Positions 17,789-28,400 of a DNA stretch of 64,000 nt are shown here, piece by piece; within the stretch, counting starts at the first letter, position 1; each line of letters begins with the position of its first letter. Position numbers and translations under genes: made by a program. Origin of the DNA: an uncultured Erysipelotrichaceae bacterium (GTDB lineage Bacteria > Bacillota_I > Bacilli_A > Erysipelotrichales > Erysipelotrichaceae); contig OMXA01000010.1 in assembly GCA_900314905.1 (NCBI GenBank), positions 1 through 64,000 of the forward strand, given 5' to 3'. The notes beneath the pieces were generated by a model. That model searched no databases and had not been told where the DNA came from. It was given only the letters and a program-made list of their open reading frames with translations.

Positions 17789-19319
17789 AACAAAGCCCGC
17801 AGGCTCTGCCAGAAAGAAGCCTGTATTCTCCGGGAATGCCCGCAGCCATCAGGCTGCTCTCCGGAAACAGCGTGCCTCCATGATGGAGGCTGCTGCCATC
17901 CGCAGGGAGATTCTTCAGGATGAGGAAATCCTGAAAGAAAATACCGCGGCGTTTGAGGCAGGAAAGCTTCCTGGCTATATTCCCGGTCCGCTGCCTGAAG
18001 CAGACAACGAGACCGCCTGGACTTATCAGGCCCCGGTTTCTTCCGGGGAACCAGCCAGAGAAGAAGCCCATACCCGGATTGAAATCTACCGTACTTCGGA
18101 TCGGCACCGGGAACTCAGGACCCTTGATGAGCTGAAAGAAGAATTCCGCAGAGTCTATGAGAAAGACGGAGAAATCTATCAGAAAGATATTCTGGCTTCT
18201 CTGTCCCGTCTAGATATGAGCGATGACGATATGGAAGCCCTCTGGAACTGGTTCAGCGAAGAAGGCATGACCGTCTCGGAAGAAGAAGATATCGAAGCGC
18301 TGAGTTCAGAGGAAGAAATCGGCCTCGAGGATGAGGAAGAGGACGACGAAGAGGAAGAAGAGGATCGTTCCGAAGATACTGGCGATGAGGAAGAAGACGA
18401 GAAAGACAGCTCGATCGAAACCGTTGCCAGCATGTCCCGGGCGATCAGCAGTGCCTATTCCAGTGCCAGCCGGGGAACCAGCGTTTCGCTGAATGATCCG
18501 GTCAAGATGTATCTGAAGGAGATCGGCCGGGTTCCGCTGCTCAAGCCGGAAGACGAGCCGGAGATTGCCAAGCGCATTGAAGCAGGGGATGAGGAAGCCA
18601 AGAATATTCTGATTTCCTCGAACCTCCGTCTGGTCGTTTCCATTGCCAAGAAATATGTCGGCAGAGGCATGCTGTTTCTGGATCTGATCCAGGAAGGCAA
18701 CATGGGCCTCGTCAAAGCTGTTGAGAAGTTCGACTATCGCAAGGGGTTCAAGTTCAGCACTTACGCGACCTGGTGGATCCGCCAGGCGATCACCCGGGCG
18801 ATTGCCGACCAGGCCAGAACGATCCGTATTCCGGTCCATATGGTCGAAACCATCAACAAGCTGACAAGAGTTCAGCGTCAGCTCGTGCAGGAGCTCGGCA
18901 GGGATCCGACCGCTGAGGAAATCAGTGCCCGCATGGATGGCATTTCTCCGGAAAAGGTAAGGGAGATCCAGAAGATCGCTCTGGAGCCGGTATCCCTGGA
19001 AACTCCGATCGGCGAGGAAGATGATTCTCACCTCGGCGACTTCATTGAAGATAAAGATGCGATGTCCCCGGATGAATACGCCAACAATCAGCTGCTCAAG
19101 GATGAAATCAATACGGTCCTGTCCGGACTTACCGACCGGGAGGAGAAAGTGCTCCGCCTGCGGTTCGGATTATATGATGGAAGAACAAGAACCCTGGAAG
19201 AGGTCGGGAAGGAATTCAATGTGACTCGTGAGCGCATCCGCCAGATTGAGGCAAAGGCACTGCGCAAGCTCAAGCATCCGACCCGCTCCAAGCGGCTCAA
19301 GGATTTCTTTGATAAATGA
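17766..19319 (+). CDS. rpoD: primary sigma factor RpoD (SigA)
   Basis: A 517-residue housekeeping sigma factor. Regions 1.2 ([16 protein letters not shown], near 243), 2.3-2.4 ([19 protein letters not shown], near 332), 3 and 4.2 ([19 protein letters not shown], near 476) are complete. The N-terminal part is longer than in Bacillus SigA and contains an extreme acidic run at about residues 175-220, rich in Glu and Asp. GGAGGT precedes the ATG by six bases. It overlaps dnaG upstream and trmK downstream (ATGA). Confidence 0.96.
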   Translation: MKKTETAETKPAGSARKKPVFSGNARSHQAALRKQRASMMEAAAIRREILQDEEILKENTAAFEAGKLPGYIPGPLPEADNETAWTYQAPVSSGEPAREEAHTRIEIYRTSDRHRELRTLDELKEEFRRVYEKDGEIYQKDILASLSRLDMSDDDMEALWNWFSEEGMTVSEEEDIEALSSEEEIGLEDEEEDDEEEEEDRSEDTGDEEEDEKDSSIETVASMSRAISSAYSSASRGTSVSLNDPVKMYLKEIGRVPLLKPEDEPEIAKRIEAGDEEAKNILISSNLRLVVSIAKKYVGRGMLFLDLIQEGNMGLVKAVEKFDYRKGFKFSTYATWWIRQAITRAIADQARTIRIPVHMVETINKLTRVQRQLVQELGRDPTAEEISARMDGISPEKVREIQKIALEPVSLETPIGEEDDSHLGDFIEDKDAMSPDEYANNQLLKDEINTVLSGLTDREEKVLRLRFGLYDGRTRTLEEVGKEFNVTRERIRQIEAKALRKLKHPTRSKRLKDFFDK

Positions 19320-19972
19320 ACCAGCGTCTGAAAGCCATTTCGTCCCTTGTGCCGCCGGGAACGGTTCTGGCCGACATCGGCACGGACCACGGCTATCTGC
19401 CGATTGATCTTCTGAAGAAGGGAATCTGCACGAAAACCTATGCCTGCGATGTTGCCGAAGGACCATTATCCGCAGCGAAGAACAATATCGCAGCTGAACA
19501 TCTGGAAGGAAAGATCTCTGCAATTCTGTCCGATGGGTTCGATCAGGTTCCGGAAGATGCTGATTGCGCAGTGATTGCCGGCATGGGCTGGTACACCGCA
19601 GAGGCAATCCTCGAACGGGCCGCGGACCGGCTTCCTTCGTTTTCCTGCATCATCGTTCAGGTCAACGGCGACACGGATCTCTTAAGAACATGGATCAGCG
19701 AGAGACATGCCCAGATCATTGAGGAATGCATGGTGAAGGATCGCGGCAAGATCTATACGGCCGTTTCCTTCTGCATGCAGGAGCACGCTCCCTATGCAGA
19801 CCGCGAGATTCTGCTTGGGCCATGTCTTCTGAAGGAGAGAAGTCCGCTGTTTCTGGAATACTGCAGAACGCAGGCGGGACTGCTGAAGACCATTCTCTCG
19901 AAGCGGCCGGAAGATGAAACGGCAGCGGAGCTTTCCCGCAGGCTTGCAATTTATGAATCTGTCAATGGATAA
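19316..19972 (+). CDS. trmK: tRNA (adenine22-N1)-methyltransferase TrmK
   Basis: A 218-residue SAM-dependent enzyme making m1A22 in tRNA. The SAM-binding motif I is [14 protein letters not shown], followed by [13 protein letters not shown], and the catalytic-region motif [14 protein letters not shown], where most homologues have [17 protein letters not shown] is the normal start. The gene directly follows rpoD, as yqfN does in B. subtilis, and ends at a strong bidirectional terminator. Confidence 0.93.
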   Translation: MNQRLKAISSLVPPGTVLADIGTDHGYLPIDLLKKGICTKTYACDVAEGPLSAAKNNIAAEHLEGKISAILSDGFDQVPEDADCAVIAGMGWYTAEAILERAADRLPSFSCIIVQVNGDTDLLRTWISERHAQIIEECMVKDRGKIYTAVSFCMQEHAPYADREILLGPCLLKERSPLFLEYCRTQAGLLKTILSKRPEDETAAELSRRLAIYESVNG

Positions 19973-19973
19973 A

Positions 19974-20005
19974 AAAACACCCTGTCTTCGGACAGGGTAT
20001 ATTTT
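19974..20005. terminator. bidirectional terminator with UUCG tetraloop (trmK / rpsT)
   Basis: ACCCTGTC (19979-19986) pairs with GACAGGGT (19991-19998) around TTCG. There is a T run on the plus side (20001-20005) and an A run at 19971-19977 that reads as T7 on the minus strand, so it serves both convergent genes. On the minus strand the loop reads CGAA. Confidence 0.92.
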
Positions 20006-20023
20006 TCAATGCCTGTGATCGGC

Positions 20024-20290
20024 TCAGCCGTTAATGGAATTAACAGCCTTGGCAAGACGGGACTTCTGGCGTGCAGCATAGTTGCCCTTCTTGATATGAG
20101 CAGCGACTGCCTTATCCAGAACCGCATTTGCATGATCATATGCCTTCTTGGCAGCTTCTGCATCTTTTGCTTCAACCGCAGTCAGAACACCTTTGATCGC
20201 ATTCTTGACTTCAGTCCGCTTTGCAGCATTGGCAGCCTGGCGCTTCGCATTGGTGATTGCACGCTTCTTCTGGGACTTGATATTTGCCAT
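20024..20290 (-). CDS. rpsT: 30S ribosomal protein S20
   Basis: An 88-residue basic helical protein that binds the 5' domain of 16S rRNA. It begins MANIKSQKKRAITNAKRQ, the expected S20 start. The ATG at 20290 has GGAGGT seven bases upstream. Its 5' leader contains a perfect 15-base inverted repeat directly before the ribosome site. It is transcribed alone, convergent to trmK and divergent from fmt; in B. subtilis rpsT is divergent in the same area. Confidence 0.96.
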   Translation of the reverse strand: MANIKSQKKRAITNAKRQAANAAKRTEVKNAIKGVLTAVEAKDAEAAKKAYDHANAVLDKAVAAHIKKGNYAARQKSRLAKAVNSING

Positions 20291-20303
20291 GGAACACACC
20301 TCC

Positions 20304-20318
20304 TTCGTTTCAAACGAA
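20304..20318 (-). promoter_or_regulatory. inverted repeat in the rpsT leader
   Basis: TTCGTTTCAAACGAA is a perfect inverted repeat with a one-base centre, lying in the rpsT 5' UTR between the -10 and the Shine-Dalgarno. It is a natural operator-like dyad, or part of a leader hairpin adjacent to GGAGG. Confidence 0.5.
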
Positions 20319-20321
20319 AGA

Positions 20322-20350
20322 ATTATAACCTACGGCCTTTCAAATTGCAA
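20322..20350 (-). promoter_or_regulatory. rpsT promoter
   Basis: On the minus strand TTGCAA (20350-20345) and TATAAT (20327-20322) are separated by exactly 17 bases. The start site falls near 20315, inside the inverted repeat. Confidence 0.8.
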
Positions 20351-20410
20351 CGCCCGGAATCCCCGGGAATACGGTATAATGACGGAGAATTTTCAAGGAG
20401 GTACCCGCCA

Positions 20411-21349
20411 ATGGATTCCATCCGCATTGTATTCTTCGGAACCGCAGAGTTTGCGGCTGCGATTCTGAATCGTCTCTATGAAGACCAGTATCAGATTGTT
20501 GGGGCTGTATCCCAGCCCGACCGCCCGATCGGGCGAAAGCATGTCATTGAGCCTACTCCGGTGCACGCTCTGGCAGAAGCACATGGGACGCCATGCATTG
20601 CACCGAAGAACCTGAAGGAAGAACCCGAAGGGGTTCTTGATATGAAACCGGATCTCATCATCACCTGCGCTTATGGACAGTTTGTTCCGGATGTGATTCT
20701 GGAAGCACCGCGCTTCGGCTGTCTGAACATCCATCCCAGTGCGCTTCCGAAATACCGGGGCGGCGCACCGATTCAGCGCACGATCTGGAATGGGGATTCC
20801 TCGATTGATATCTGCATGATGGAGATGGTTCATGCGATGGACGCAGGCCGCGTCTTTGCCCGCACTTGCGTGCCGATTGATCCGGATGAGACCTCTGGAG
20901 AACTGTTCCGGAAACTTGCTCCGCTCGCTGCTGATCTTCTGTCCGAAAATCTTCCGAAGTATCTGAAGGGAGAGCTGACAGGTGCAGCCCAGGAGGAAAG
21001 CCGCAAGACGATTGCCCGCAACATCAGCCGGGAAGAGGAGCAGATCTGGTTTCAGAAGGAATCGATGCCCAGCCTGTACAATCACTGCCGGGCATTGCTG
21101 GAGGAACCTGGTCCTTACGGACTGATCGAAGATAAGCGCATCAAGTTCCTGAAAGTGCGCATGGAGCAGAAGGAAGTTTCTGATGCTCCGGGAACGATTC
21201 TCGCATCTCAGAATCATGCGATGCGCATTGCCTGCAAGGGCGGCATCCTGAACGTATTCCGTCTGCAGATGCAGGGCAGGAATGCCATGGATGCGGACGC
21301 ATTCATGAATGGCGCCGGCCGGAATCTGATCGGCAGGCAGTTTGAATGA
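20411..21349 (+). CDS. fmt: methionyl-tRNA formyltransferase
   Basis: A 312-residue enzyme that formylates initiator Met-tRNA. The N-terminal formyltransferase domain has FFGTAEFAAAIL, the catalytic LNIHPSALPKYRGGAPIQ (Asn, His) and a downstream MDAGRVFA where homologues have MDTGDM. The C-terminal OB-like domain binds tRNA. AAGGAGGT stands 8 bases before the ATG at 20411, and a TATAAT at 20375-20380 is the likely -10. lepA follows after eight bases. Confidence 0.95.
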   Translation: MDSIRIVFFGTAEFAAAILNRLYEDQYQIVGAVSQPDRPIGRKHVIEPTPVHALAEAHGTPCIAPKNLKEEPEGVLDMKPDLIITCAYGQFVPDVILEAPRFGCLNIHPSALPKYRGGAPIQRTIWNGDSSIDICMMEMVHAMDAGRVFARTCVPIDPDETSGELFRKLAPLAADLLSENLPKYLKGELTGAAQEESRKTIARNISREEEQIWFQKESMPSLYNHCRALLEEPGPYGLIEDKRIKFLKVRMEQKEVSDAPGTILASQNHAMRIACKGGILNVFRLQMQGRNAMDADAFMNGAGRNLIGRQFE

Positions 21350-21357
21350 GGTAATCC

Positions 21358-23169
21358 ATGATTGACCAGAACCATATCCGCAATTTCTGCATCATCGCCC
21401 ATATCGACCATGGCAAAAGCACGCTTGCAGACCGCATTCTCGAAATGACGGATACCGTCAAGGAACGCGATATGAAAGCCCAGATCCTTGATGATATGGA
21501 TCTTGAACGGGAACGCGGCATCACGATCAAGCTGAATGCAGTTCAGCTTTCCTATCATGCGAAAGACGGCGAGGAGTATCTGTTCAACCTGATCGATACG
21601 CCAGGGCATGTCGACTTTTCGTATGAAGTATCCAGGTCTCTTGCGGCCTGCGAAGGAGCGATTCTGGTCGTGGATGCCACCCAGGGTGTCCAGGCCCAGA
21701 CGCTTGCCAACACGTATCTTGCCCTCGATAACAATCTCGAGATCCTGCCGGTCATCAATAAGGTGGACATGAATAATGCCCAGCCGGAACGAGTCCGCCA
21801 TGAGATCGAGAACATCATCGGATTGGACTGCTCCGAAGCCCCGGAAATCAGCGCCCGCACTGGTCTCAATGTCGATCAGGTGCTTGAACAGATCGTGCAT
21901 AAGATCCCCGCTCCCTCCGGAGATCCCGCGGCACCTCTGCAGGCGCTCGTGTTCGACAGCATCTATGACAGCTACCGCGGCGTCATCGCTCTCGTGCGTA
22001 TCCGCCAGGGAGAAATCCATGTCGGCGATCGTATCCGTTTCATGGCTACCGGGGCGGAGTATGAAGTGCTTGAAGCCGGCATCCGCAATCCGAAAGAAGT
22101 CCCGGTGCATACGCTGGTATGCGGGGACGTCGGATGGTTTGCGGCCTCGATCAAGGATATTCATGATGTCCGGGTCGGTGATACCGTCACCTCGGCAAAG
22201 AACCCGGCAGCTTCTCCTCTGCCCGGCTACAAGAAGCTGAACCCGATGGTATATTGCGGCCTGTACCCGAGTGACGCTGCGAAGTTCCAGGATCTTCATG
22301 ACGCCCTCGATAAGCTTCAGCTCAACGATGCCAGCCTGCAGTATGAGCCGGAAACCTCTCAGGCACTCGGCTTCGGGTTCCGGTGCGGATTCCTGGGGCT
22401 GCTGCATATGGATGTCGTCCAGGAAAGACTGGAGCGGGAATACAATCTTGATCTGATCGCGACGGCTCCATCGGTCATCTATCATGTCTATCTTTCCGAT
22501 GGCACGATGCTTGAAATCGACAACCCGGCAAAGATGCCGGACGCTTCCAAAGTCGATCATGTCGAGGAACCATATGTCAAGGCTGAGATCATGGTTCCCG
22601 ATACGTTCATCGGCCCGGTCATGGAACTCTGCCAGAAGAAACGCGGCATCTATCAGGGGATGGAAGTCATTGATACCGGCCGGAATACTCTGACCTATGA
22701 GATGCCTCTTTCCGAGATCATCTTTGATTTCTTCGACAAGCTCAAAAGCTGCACGAAGGGCTACGCAAGCCTGGAATATGAGCCGATCGGCTACCGCCCG
22801 GATGATCTGGTCCGCATGGATATCCTGCTCAATGGCGAGCTGGTCGATGCGCTGTCAGTCATCATCCACCGCTCTGAAGCTTATGCCAGAGGATCTGCCA
22901 TCACGGTGAAGCTCAAGGAACTGATTCCGAAGCAGCAGTTCGAGATTCCGGTTCAGGCTGCGATCGGCGGGAAGGTGATTGCCCGCACGAATATCAAGGC
23001 AGTCCGCAAGAACGTGCTCGCCAAGTGCTATGGCGGCGACATCAGCCGGAAGAAGAAGCTGCTGGAGAAGCAGAAAGAAGGCAAGAAGCGCATGAAGGCA
23101 GTCGGATCTGTCGTGATCCCGCAGGAAGCCTTCATGTCGGTTCTGTCCATGGATGATGATTCGCACTGA
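21358..23169 (+). CDS. lepA: elongation factor 4 (LepA)
   Basis: A 603-residue translational GTPase, normal length. G1 is AHIDHGKST (residues 14-22), [12 protein letters not shown] is G3 and NKVDMNNA is G4. The LepA-specific C-terminal domain runs from about residue 490 with [20 protein letters not shown]. It acts on the ribosome under ionic stress and in 30S biogenesis. It overlaps hemW by 17 bases; the lepA-hemW pair is conserved in Bacillota. Confidence 0.97.
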   Translation: MIDQNHIRNFCIIAHIDHGKSTLADRILEMTDTVKERDMKAQILDDMDLERERGITIKLNAVQLSYHAKDGEEYLFNLIDTPGHVDFSYEVSRSLAACEGAILVVDATQGVQAQTLANTYLALDNNLEILPVINKVDMNNAQPERVRHEIENIIGLDCSEAPEISARTGLNVDQVLEQIVHKIPAPSGDPAAPLQALVFDSIYDSYRGVIALVRIRQGEIHVGDRIRFMATGAEYEVLEAGIRNPKEVPVHTLVCGDVGWFAASIKDIHDVRVGDTVTSAKNPAASPLPGYKKLNPMVYCGLYPSDAAKFQDLHDALDKLQLNDASLQYEPETSQALGFGFRCGFLGLLHMDVVQERLEREYNLDLIATAPSVIYHVYLSDGTMLEIDNPAKMPDASKVDHVEEPYVKAEIMVPDTFIGPVMELCQKKRGIYQGMEVIDTGRNTLTYEMPLSEIIFDFFDKLKSCTKGYASLEYEPIGYRPDDLVRMDILLNGELVDALSVIIHRSEAYARGSAITVKLKELIPKQQFEIPVQAAIGGKVIARTNIKAVRKNVLAKCYGGDISRKKKLLEKQKEGKKRMKAVGSVVIPQEAFMSVLSMDDDSH

Positions 23170-24265
23170 TCATCCGGAAGCACTCTATGTGCATGTTCCA
23201 TTCTGCCGCTCGATCTGTGCCTATTGCGACTTCACGCATGAGCCTTATCAGAAGGCACGGGCAGACGCCTGGCTGCAGGCGCTGGAACAGGAACTCTCTG
23301 CAAGAGTTCCTCTCGTTTCGTTTCGAACCGTATATCTTGGCGGCGGTACACCGACTGCGCTCTCTTCAGATCAGCTGGAACAGCTTCTGACCATGCTGGA
23401 TCCGTATGCGGAAGAAGCAGAAGAATACACGATTGAAGTCAATCCGGAAACCCTGGATGAGGCCAAGGCAGAATGTCTCGCCAGACATCGCATCAATCGG
23501 GCTTCGATCGGCTATCAGAGCGATGATCCGCATCTGCTTGCTCTGATGAACCGTCATCATTCTTATGAGGATACTGCCGCATGCATGGATCTGCTCCGCA
23601 CTCATGGGATCCGCAATCTTTCGCTTGATCTCCTGTATTCGCTGCCTGGCCAGACCATGGAACAGCTGCAGAATGCAGTGAATCATGCCATGGATCTGAA
23701 GCCGATGCATCTGTCGCTGTATTCGCTGACGATCGAACCGGGGACTCTGTTCTCCTTAAAGCAGCTGAAGCCCCTGGATGAGGAGACGGAAGCAGATATG
23801 TATGAATGGATCTCTAGAACTCTTCCGGAACACGGCTATCAGCAGTATGAAATCTCAAACTTCGCCTTGCCCGGATATGAATCGCGCCATAACCTGATGT
23901 ACTGGAATTACCGGGATTTCATCGGAGTTTCGGCAGGGGCGTCCGGAAAGGAAGGACAGATGCGCTATGACCATGGTCCCCTGAACGAATACCTGCATGA
24001 TCCGCTTGCGATCAGGAAGATTCCGCTTTCTGAAGCAGATGCGGAATTTGAGATGGTCATGATGTCGCTGCGATTAGTCAGAGGCCTTGACCGGAACCTG
24101 TTCCGGGAAACCTTCGGCAGCGATGTCAATGAAGTCTACGGGAGCGTCATAGACCGGCTCGTGAAGAAGGGATGGCTCATAGAAGAGGATCAATATCTCT
24201 CATGCACGAAGAAGAGCTATGAGATTCTGAATACGGTGCTGGAAGAATTCCTTCCGGATGACTGA
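23153..24265 (+). CDS. hemW: HemW-type radical SAM protein (heme chaperone)
   Basis: A 370-residue radical-SAM protein related to coproporphyrinogen III dehydrogenase. [16 protein letters not shown] holds the C-x3-C-x2-C cluster motif; in HemN the motif is followed by a fourth Cys two residues on, but here it is CDF, the HemW state. GGGTPT and EVNPETL are core motifs. Family members bind heme and insert it into respiratory enzymes rather than make it. The start at 23153 lies inside lepA, with a second in-frame ATG directly after it. Confidence 0.88.
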   Translation: MMIRTDHPEALYVHVPFCRSICAYCDFTHEPYQKARADAWLQALEQELSARVPLVSFRTVYLGGGTPTALSSDQLEQLLTMLDPYAEEAEEYTIEVNPETLDEAKAECLARHRINRASIGYQSDDPHLLALMNRHHSYEDTAACMDLLRTHGIRNLSLDLLYSLPGQTMEQLQNAVNHAMDLKPMHLSLYSLTIEPGTLFSLKQLKPLDEETEADMYEWISRTLPEHGYQQYEISNFALPGYESRHNLMYWNYRDFIGVSAGASGKEGQMRYDHGPLNEYLHDPLAIRKIPLSEADAEFEMVMMSLRLVRGLDRNLFRETFGSDVNEVYGSVIDRLVKKGWLIEEDQYLSCTKKSYEILNTVLEEFLPDD

Positions 24266-24277
24266 AAAAATCTTGCA

Positions 24278-24386
24278 GAAAGCAGGGCATTCTGATAAAT
24301 TAATTAATGCTTTCAGCCTGGGATGCACGTACCTCTGAACGTCAGCTCGGACTAGAAGGACTTTGAAGAAAGAAGAGGAGAAAAAC
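24278..24386 (+). promoter_or_regulatory. rpsO leader region
   Basis: About 110 bases of untranslated DNA precede rpsO. They include a GAAAGCA...TGCTTTC inverted repeat (24278-24284 / 24308-24314) and a second small repeat with ACGT arms near 24327-24342. S15 genes in many bacteria carry autoregulatory leaders of varied structure, so one is plausible here, but I cannot assign a known class. Confidence 0.35.
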
Positions 24387-24653
24387 ATGTTAGAGAAAGA
24401 AAAGAAAGCTGAAATCATCCGCGAATACGGCCGCAAGGAAGGCGATACCGGTTCTGTCGAAGTGCAGGTCGCAATGCTGACAGAGCAGATCAACCGTCTG
24501 ACCGTCCACATGCAGAATAACCACAAGGATTATTCTTCCAACCGCGGACTTGCTACGATGGTCGGCCGCCGCAAGAACCTGCTGGAATACCTGAAGCGCA
24601 CGGATGTCAATCGTTACCGCGATCTGGTTGCCAAGCTCGGTCTCCGCAAGTAA
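24387..24653 (+). CDS. rpsO: 30S ribosomal protein S15
   Basis: An 88-residue protein binding the central domain of 16S r[23 protein letters not shown] and [20 protein letters not shown] are the S15 signatures. I start it at ATG 24387 (MLEKEKKAE), with GAGGAG eight bases upstream, rather than the TTG at 24363. It stands alone with a good terminator. Confidence 0.96.
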   Translation: MLEKEKKAEIIREYGRKEGDTGSVEVQVAMLTEQINRLTVHMQNNHKDYSSNRGLATMVGRRKNLLEYLKRTDVNRYRDLVAKLGLRK

Positions 24654-24676
24654 TCGCATCGTATCATTTATCATGG

Positions 24677-24704
24677 AAAGGCAGGCAGAAATGTCTGCTT
24701 TTTC
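24677..24704 (+). terminator. rpsO terminator
   Basis: AAAGGCAGGCA (24677-24687) pairs with TGTCTGCTTTT (24692-24702) with two G-U pairs around a GAAA loop, ending in a T run. A TATAAT at 24707-24712 directly after it may start the ABC transporter transcript. Confidence 0.85.
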
Positions 24705-24735
24705 TTTATAATGAAATACATAGCAGGAGGGTTCC

Positions 24736-25437
24736 ATGAGTTTTATCCGGTTTGAAGAGGTCACGAAGGTCTATCAGCAGGGCGAAGTGGAGATTCATGC
24801 CCTGGACGGGGTTTCCTTTTCGATTGATAAGGGCTCGATCACCATCATTGCCGGAGCCTCCGGAGCCGGAAAATCGACGGTCCTGAATATTCTCGGCGGC
24901 ATGGATACTGCAACCTCGGGCATCGTTGAGGTCGATGGCGCCCGGGTCGATCAGATGAATGAGCGTCAGCTGACGGACTACCGCCGCTATGAGATCGGCT
25001 TCGTATTCCAGTTCTATAATCTCGTGCAGAATCTGACGGCCATGGAGAACGTGGAGCTTGCTTCTGAAATCTGCAGGCATCCGCTGGACCCGATGACTAC
25101 GCTGGAACAGGTCGGTCTGAAAGAACGCGTGAACAATTTTCCAAGTCAGCTTTCCGGCGGCGAACAGCAGCGGGTTGCCATCGCGCGGGCGCTTGCCAAG
25201 AACCCGAAGCTGCTGCTCTGCGATGAGCCGACTGGCGCCCTGGACTATGCAACCGGGAAGCAGATTCTGAAGCTCCTTCAGGATACTGCCAGGACCACCG
25301 GCATGACGGTTGTGATCATCACGCATAACCTGGCGATCTGCCCGATGGGAGACCGGGTGATTTCTCTGCGCTCCGGCAGGGTGATCTGTGATGAAGTGAA
25401 TCCGCATCCGGAAGATATTTCCAGGATTGAATGGTAA
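24736..25437 (+). CDS. ABC transporter ATPase (MacB/LolD-like)
   Basis: A 233-residue nucleotide-binding subunit. Walker [10 protein letters not shown] (near residue 39), Q-loop FVFQFYNL, signature [15 protein letters not shown], Walker [13 protein letters not shown] and the H-loop ITHN are complete. The TGALD after Walker B marks the LolD/MacB/FtsE type, which pairs with FtsX-fold permeases. AGGAGGG precedes the first ATG at 24736. It overlaps the large permease gene by seven bases, so the two form one transporter. Confidence 0.93.
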   Translation: MSFIRFEEVTKVYQQGEVEIHALDGVSFSIDKGSITIIAGASGAGKSTVLNILGGMDTATSGIVEVDGARVDQMNERQLTDYRRYEIGFVFQFYNLVQNLTAMENVELASEICRHPLDPMTTLEQVGLKERVNNFPSQLSGGEQQRVAIARALAKNPKLLLCDEPTGALDYATGKQILKLLQDTARTTGMTVVIITHNLAICPMGDRVISLRSGRVICDEVNPHPEDISRIEW

Positions 25438-28400
25438 CGATGAACAAGACCAGGAAGAAAGATCTGAAACGTATGATTTCTGCGACGCGCAGTCGCTTTT
25501 TCTCGCTGACTGCCATCGTGGCGATCGGGGTTGCTTTTTTCCTGGGAGTTGTTTCTTCCGGCACGGTGATGTCCTATTCGGTACAGGTATATGATGATGA
25601 ACTGAATCTCAAGGATCTTTCGGTCTATTCCAATTACGGGTTTGATGAAGAGGATATCAGAGCAGTCAAGGCGCTTGATGAAGTGGCGGCGGCAGAGGGA
25701 ACGAAGTTTGCGGACGTCTATGCGGCTTGCGGGTCTTCGATCCGGGTTGCGCGCGTGCATGCCTTCAATCCGGACAGCACGATCAATCAGTTCCGGCTGC
25801 GGGAGGGCAGACTTCCGGAAAATGAACAGGAAGCCCTTGCAGAAGCCGGAACAAAAAGTGCGCCTGGCTTTGCGATCGGAAGCCTCGTAACCCTGTCCAG
25901 ACCGGCAGATGATCTTTCCGATTATCTGAAGGAGGATGAAGTCACGATCGTCGGCACGATCGATACGCCTCTGTATCTCAATGAGACCAAGGAAAACAGC
26001 ACCCTCAGCAACCAGGCCATCAGCACCTATCTGTATGTGATGGAGTCCTGCTTTTCCCTGGAATCGGATACGGAGCTCAATGTCGTGACGGTCCATGGAA
26101 AAGAGTATGATGAATTCTCGGATGCGTATGGTGCCTATACGGAAGGCGTGCAGAAAGAGATTGAGCAGCTTGGCATTTCTCAGGCGGATCATCGCCGCAG
26201 AGCTGTGATCCGCGAAGCGGAAGAAAAGCTTGGGGATGCGAAGCAGGAATATGAAGACGGAAAGAAAGAATACGATACTTCGATCGCAGATGCAGAACAG
26301 CAGCTGGAAGATTCCAGAAAGCAGATCCGGGAAGCAGAGCAGGAGATTGCGGACGGAAAAGCACAGATTGCGGATGGCGAAGCAAAGCTGAAGCAATCGC
26401 AGGAAGAACTGCTGAGCAGCAAATATCAGAATGAGAACCGGATTCTGGATGCCCGGGCAGAGATCTCCAAGGGCCAGGCAAAGCTGGATGAAGGCAAACA
26501 GGAATTCGCGGAACAGAAGAGCCAGGCAGAAGCCGGCATCCAGCAGATTGATGCGGGGCTGAATCAGCTGAATGCGCTGCAGGAACAGCTGACACATCTC
26601 AATGAATCCATCCCGCTTTCTTTGCTGTATCAGTCTCTCTCAGAAGAACAGAGCCAGCCGATTTCTGCTGCGGCAGAATCGCTGAAAGTACCTGAAACCG
26701 GGAGTGTTCAGGATCTGATCACTGCGTGCAGGAGAGCCTCATCTGGTCTTTCAGCTCTGCTGGATCCGCTTGCGGATCTTCCTGATGAGACACCGGTCAG
26801 TGCGATCATTGCCCATCTGCAGGCAGCAGGGGAAGAGGATCGTGCAGCAGCCCTTGTCCCTTACCAGGACCAGACGCTCTTTGATCTTCGTTCCAGAAAG
26901 AATCATCTCGATCAGCTTGCTTCAGAACTTGAAGGGATGATGGATCAGATGCCGATCTCGATTCTTCTGGAAAGTCATCCGGACCTCAGGACGCTGATGG
27001 ATCAGATGGGACTTACGGAAACCTCGTCAGCTGCAGAACTGAAGGCGGCGATCCCGGTTCAGATCCAATCGCTTCAGAATCAGAAGACTTCGATTCAGAA
27101 GCAGCTGGAAGAGGGGCAGAAGCAGATTGAGGATGGCCAGGCTCAGCTGGATCGGGCTTATGCGGAAACGGTCAATGCTGCAGCAGAGCTGTATGCCGCA
27201 ATCGACGAAGGCCAGCAGCAGATTGATGAGGGATGGGCAGAACTGGAAGCGAACCGGCAGAAGATTTCAGATGCCGAATCAGAACTTGCCGATGGCAGGC
27301 AGAAACTGCAGGATGGCGAAGCAGAGCTGGAAACCAGGAAAGCAGATGGAGCTCAGAAGCTGGAAGATGCCAAGGCAGAGATTGATGCCGGGGAACAGAG
27401 AATTGAGGATCTGGAAGCAGGCAGCTGGACCGTGCTGACGCGTTCGAGTCACTATGCCTCCGAAAGCTACCGGCAGTCCGTGAATCAGATGAAGGCAATT
27501 GCCGGCATCTTCCCGCTGTTCTTCTTAGCCGTGGCGGCGCTGGTATGCATGACGACCATGACCAGGCTCATCGAGGAGCAGCGCGGACAGATCGGCATTA
27601 TGCGGGCGCTTGGCTATACTTCATGGGAATGCGAGTCAGGCTATCTGATCTACGCCGGCCTGGCAGCGCTTGCCGGAGAAGCGATCGGGACGGTTCTCGG
27701 GCTTGCGATTTTCCCGCCGATCATCTATCACCTGTGGAAAATAGAATATGTGCTTCCGGAGATGAAGCTGAAGATTTCGTGGAGTCTTCTGGCAATTGCG
27801 GATCTTCTGTTCCTTGCGGTCATGGAGCTGACTTCGTGGCATGCATTGAGAGCAGACAGGAAGGAAGTCCCTTCACAGCTCATGCGGCCAAAGGCGCCCA
27901 GACTCGGGAAGAATATCTTCCTGGAGAAGATCCCTGCCGTCTGGAATTCACTGAGTTTCACATGGAAAGTTACCATCCGCAATCTGTTCCGCTATAAGAA
28001 GCGTTTTCTGATGACGGTGATCGGGGTTGCCGGATGCTGTGCATTGCTGATTGCCGGCTTCGGGATCCAGGACAGCATCGATAACATGGTGAATATCCAG
28101 TATGAGGAGATCTATCAGATCGATGCAGTCCTCACGCTGCAGGAGTCTCTCTCTGCTTCAGAGCTTTCGGAAGCTGCAGAGAAGATCGCTGATCGGGATG
28201 AGGTATCCGGGATCGTGCGCGGCGTGTTCTACCATGCCAATGCCGAACCCGAAGATCACTCCGTCAAAGAAACGGTGAATGCGATGGTCTTCAGAAATGA
28301 AGCAGACCTGAGCCAGGCATATGACCTGCGCACCAGGGTCGGACATGATCCGATCTCACTGACGGATGACGGGGTCGTGATCAGCGAGAAGATGAGCGAG

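Noticed and set aside
21214..22560. Long minus-strand frame opposite fmt and lepA
   Set aside because: It spans two real genes in antisense and shows no motif or start signal.
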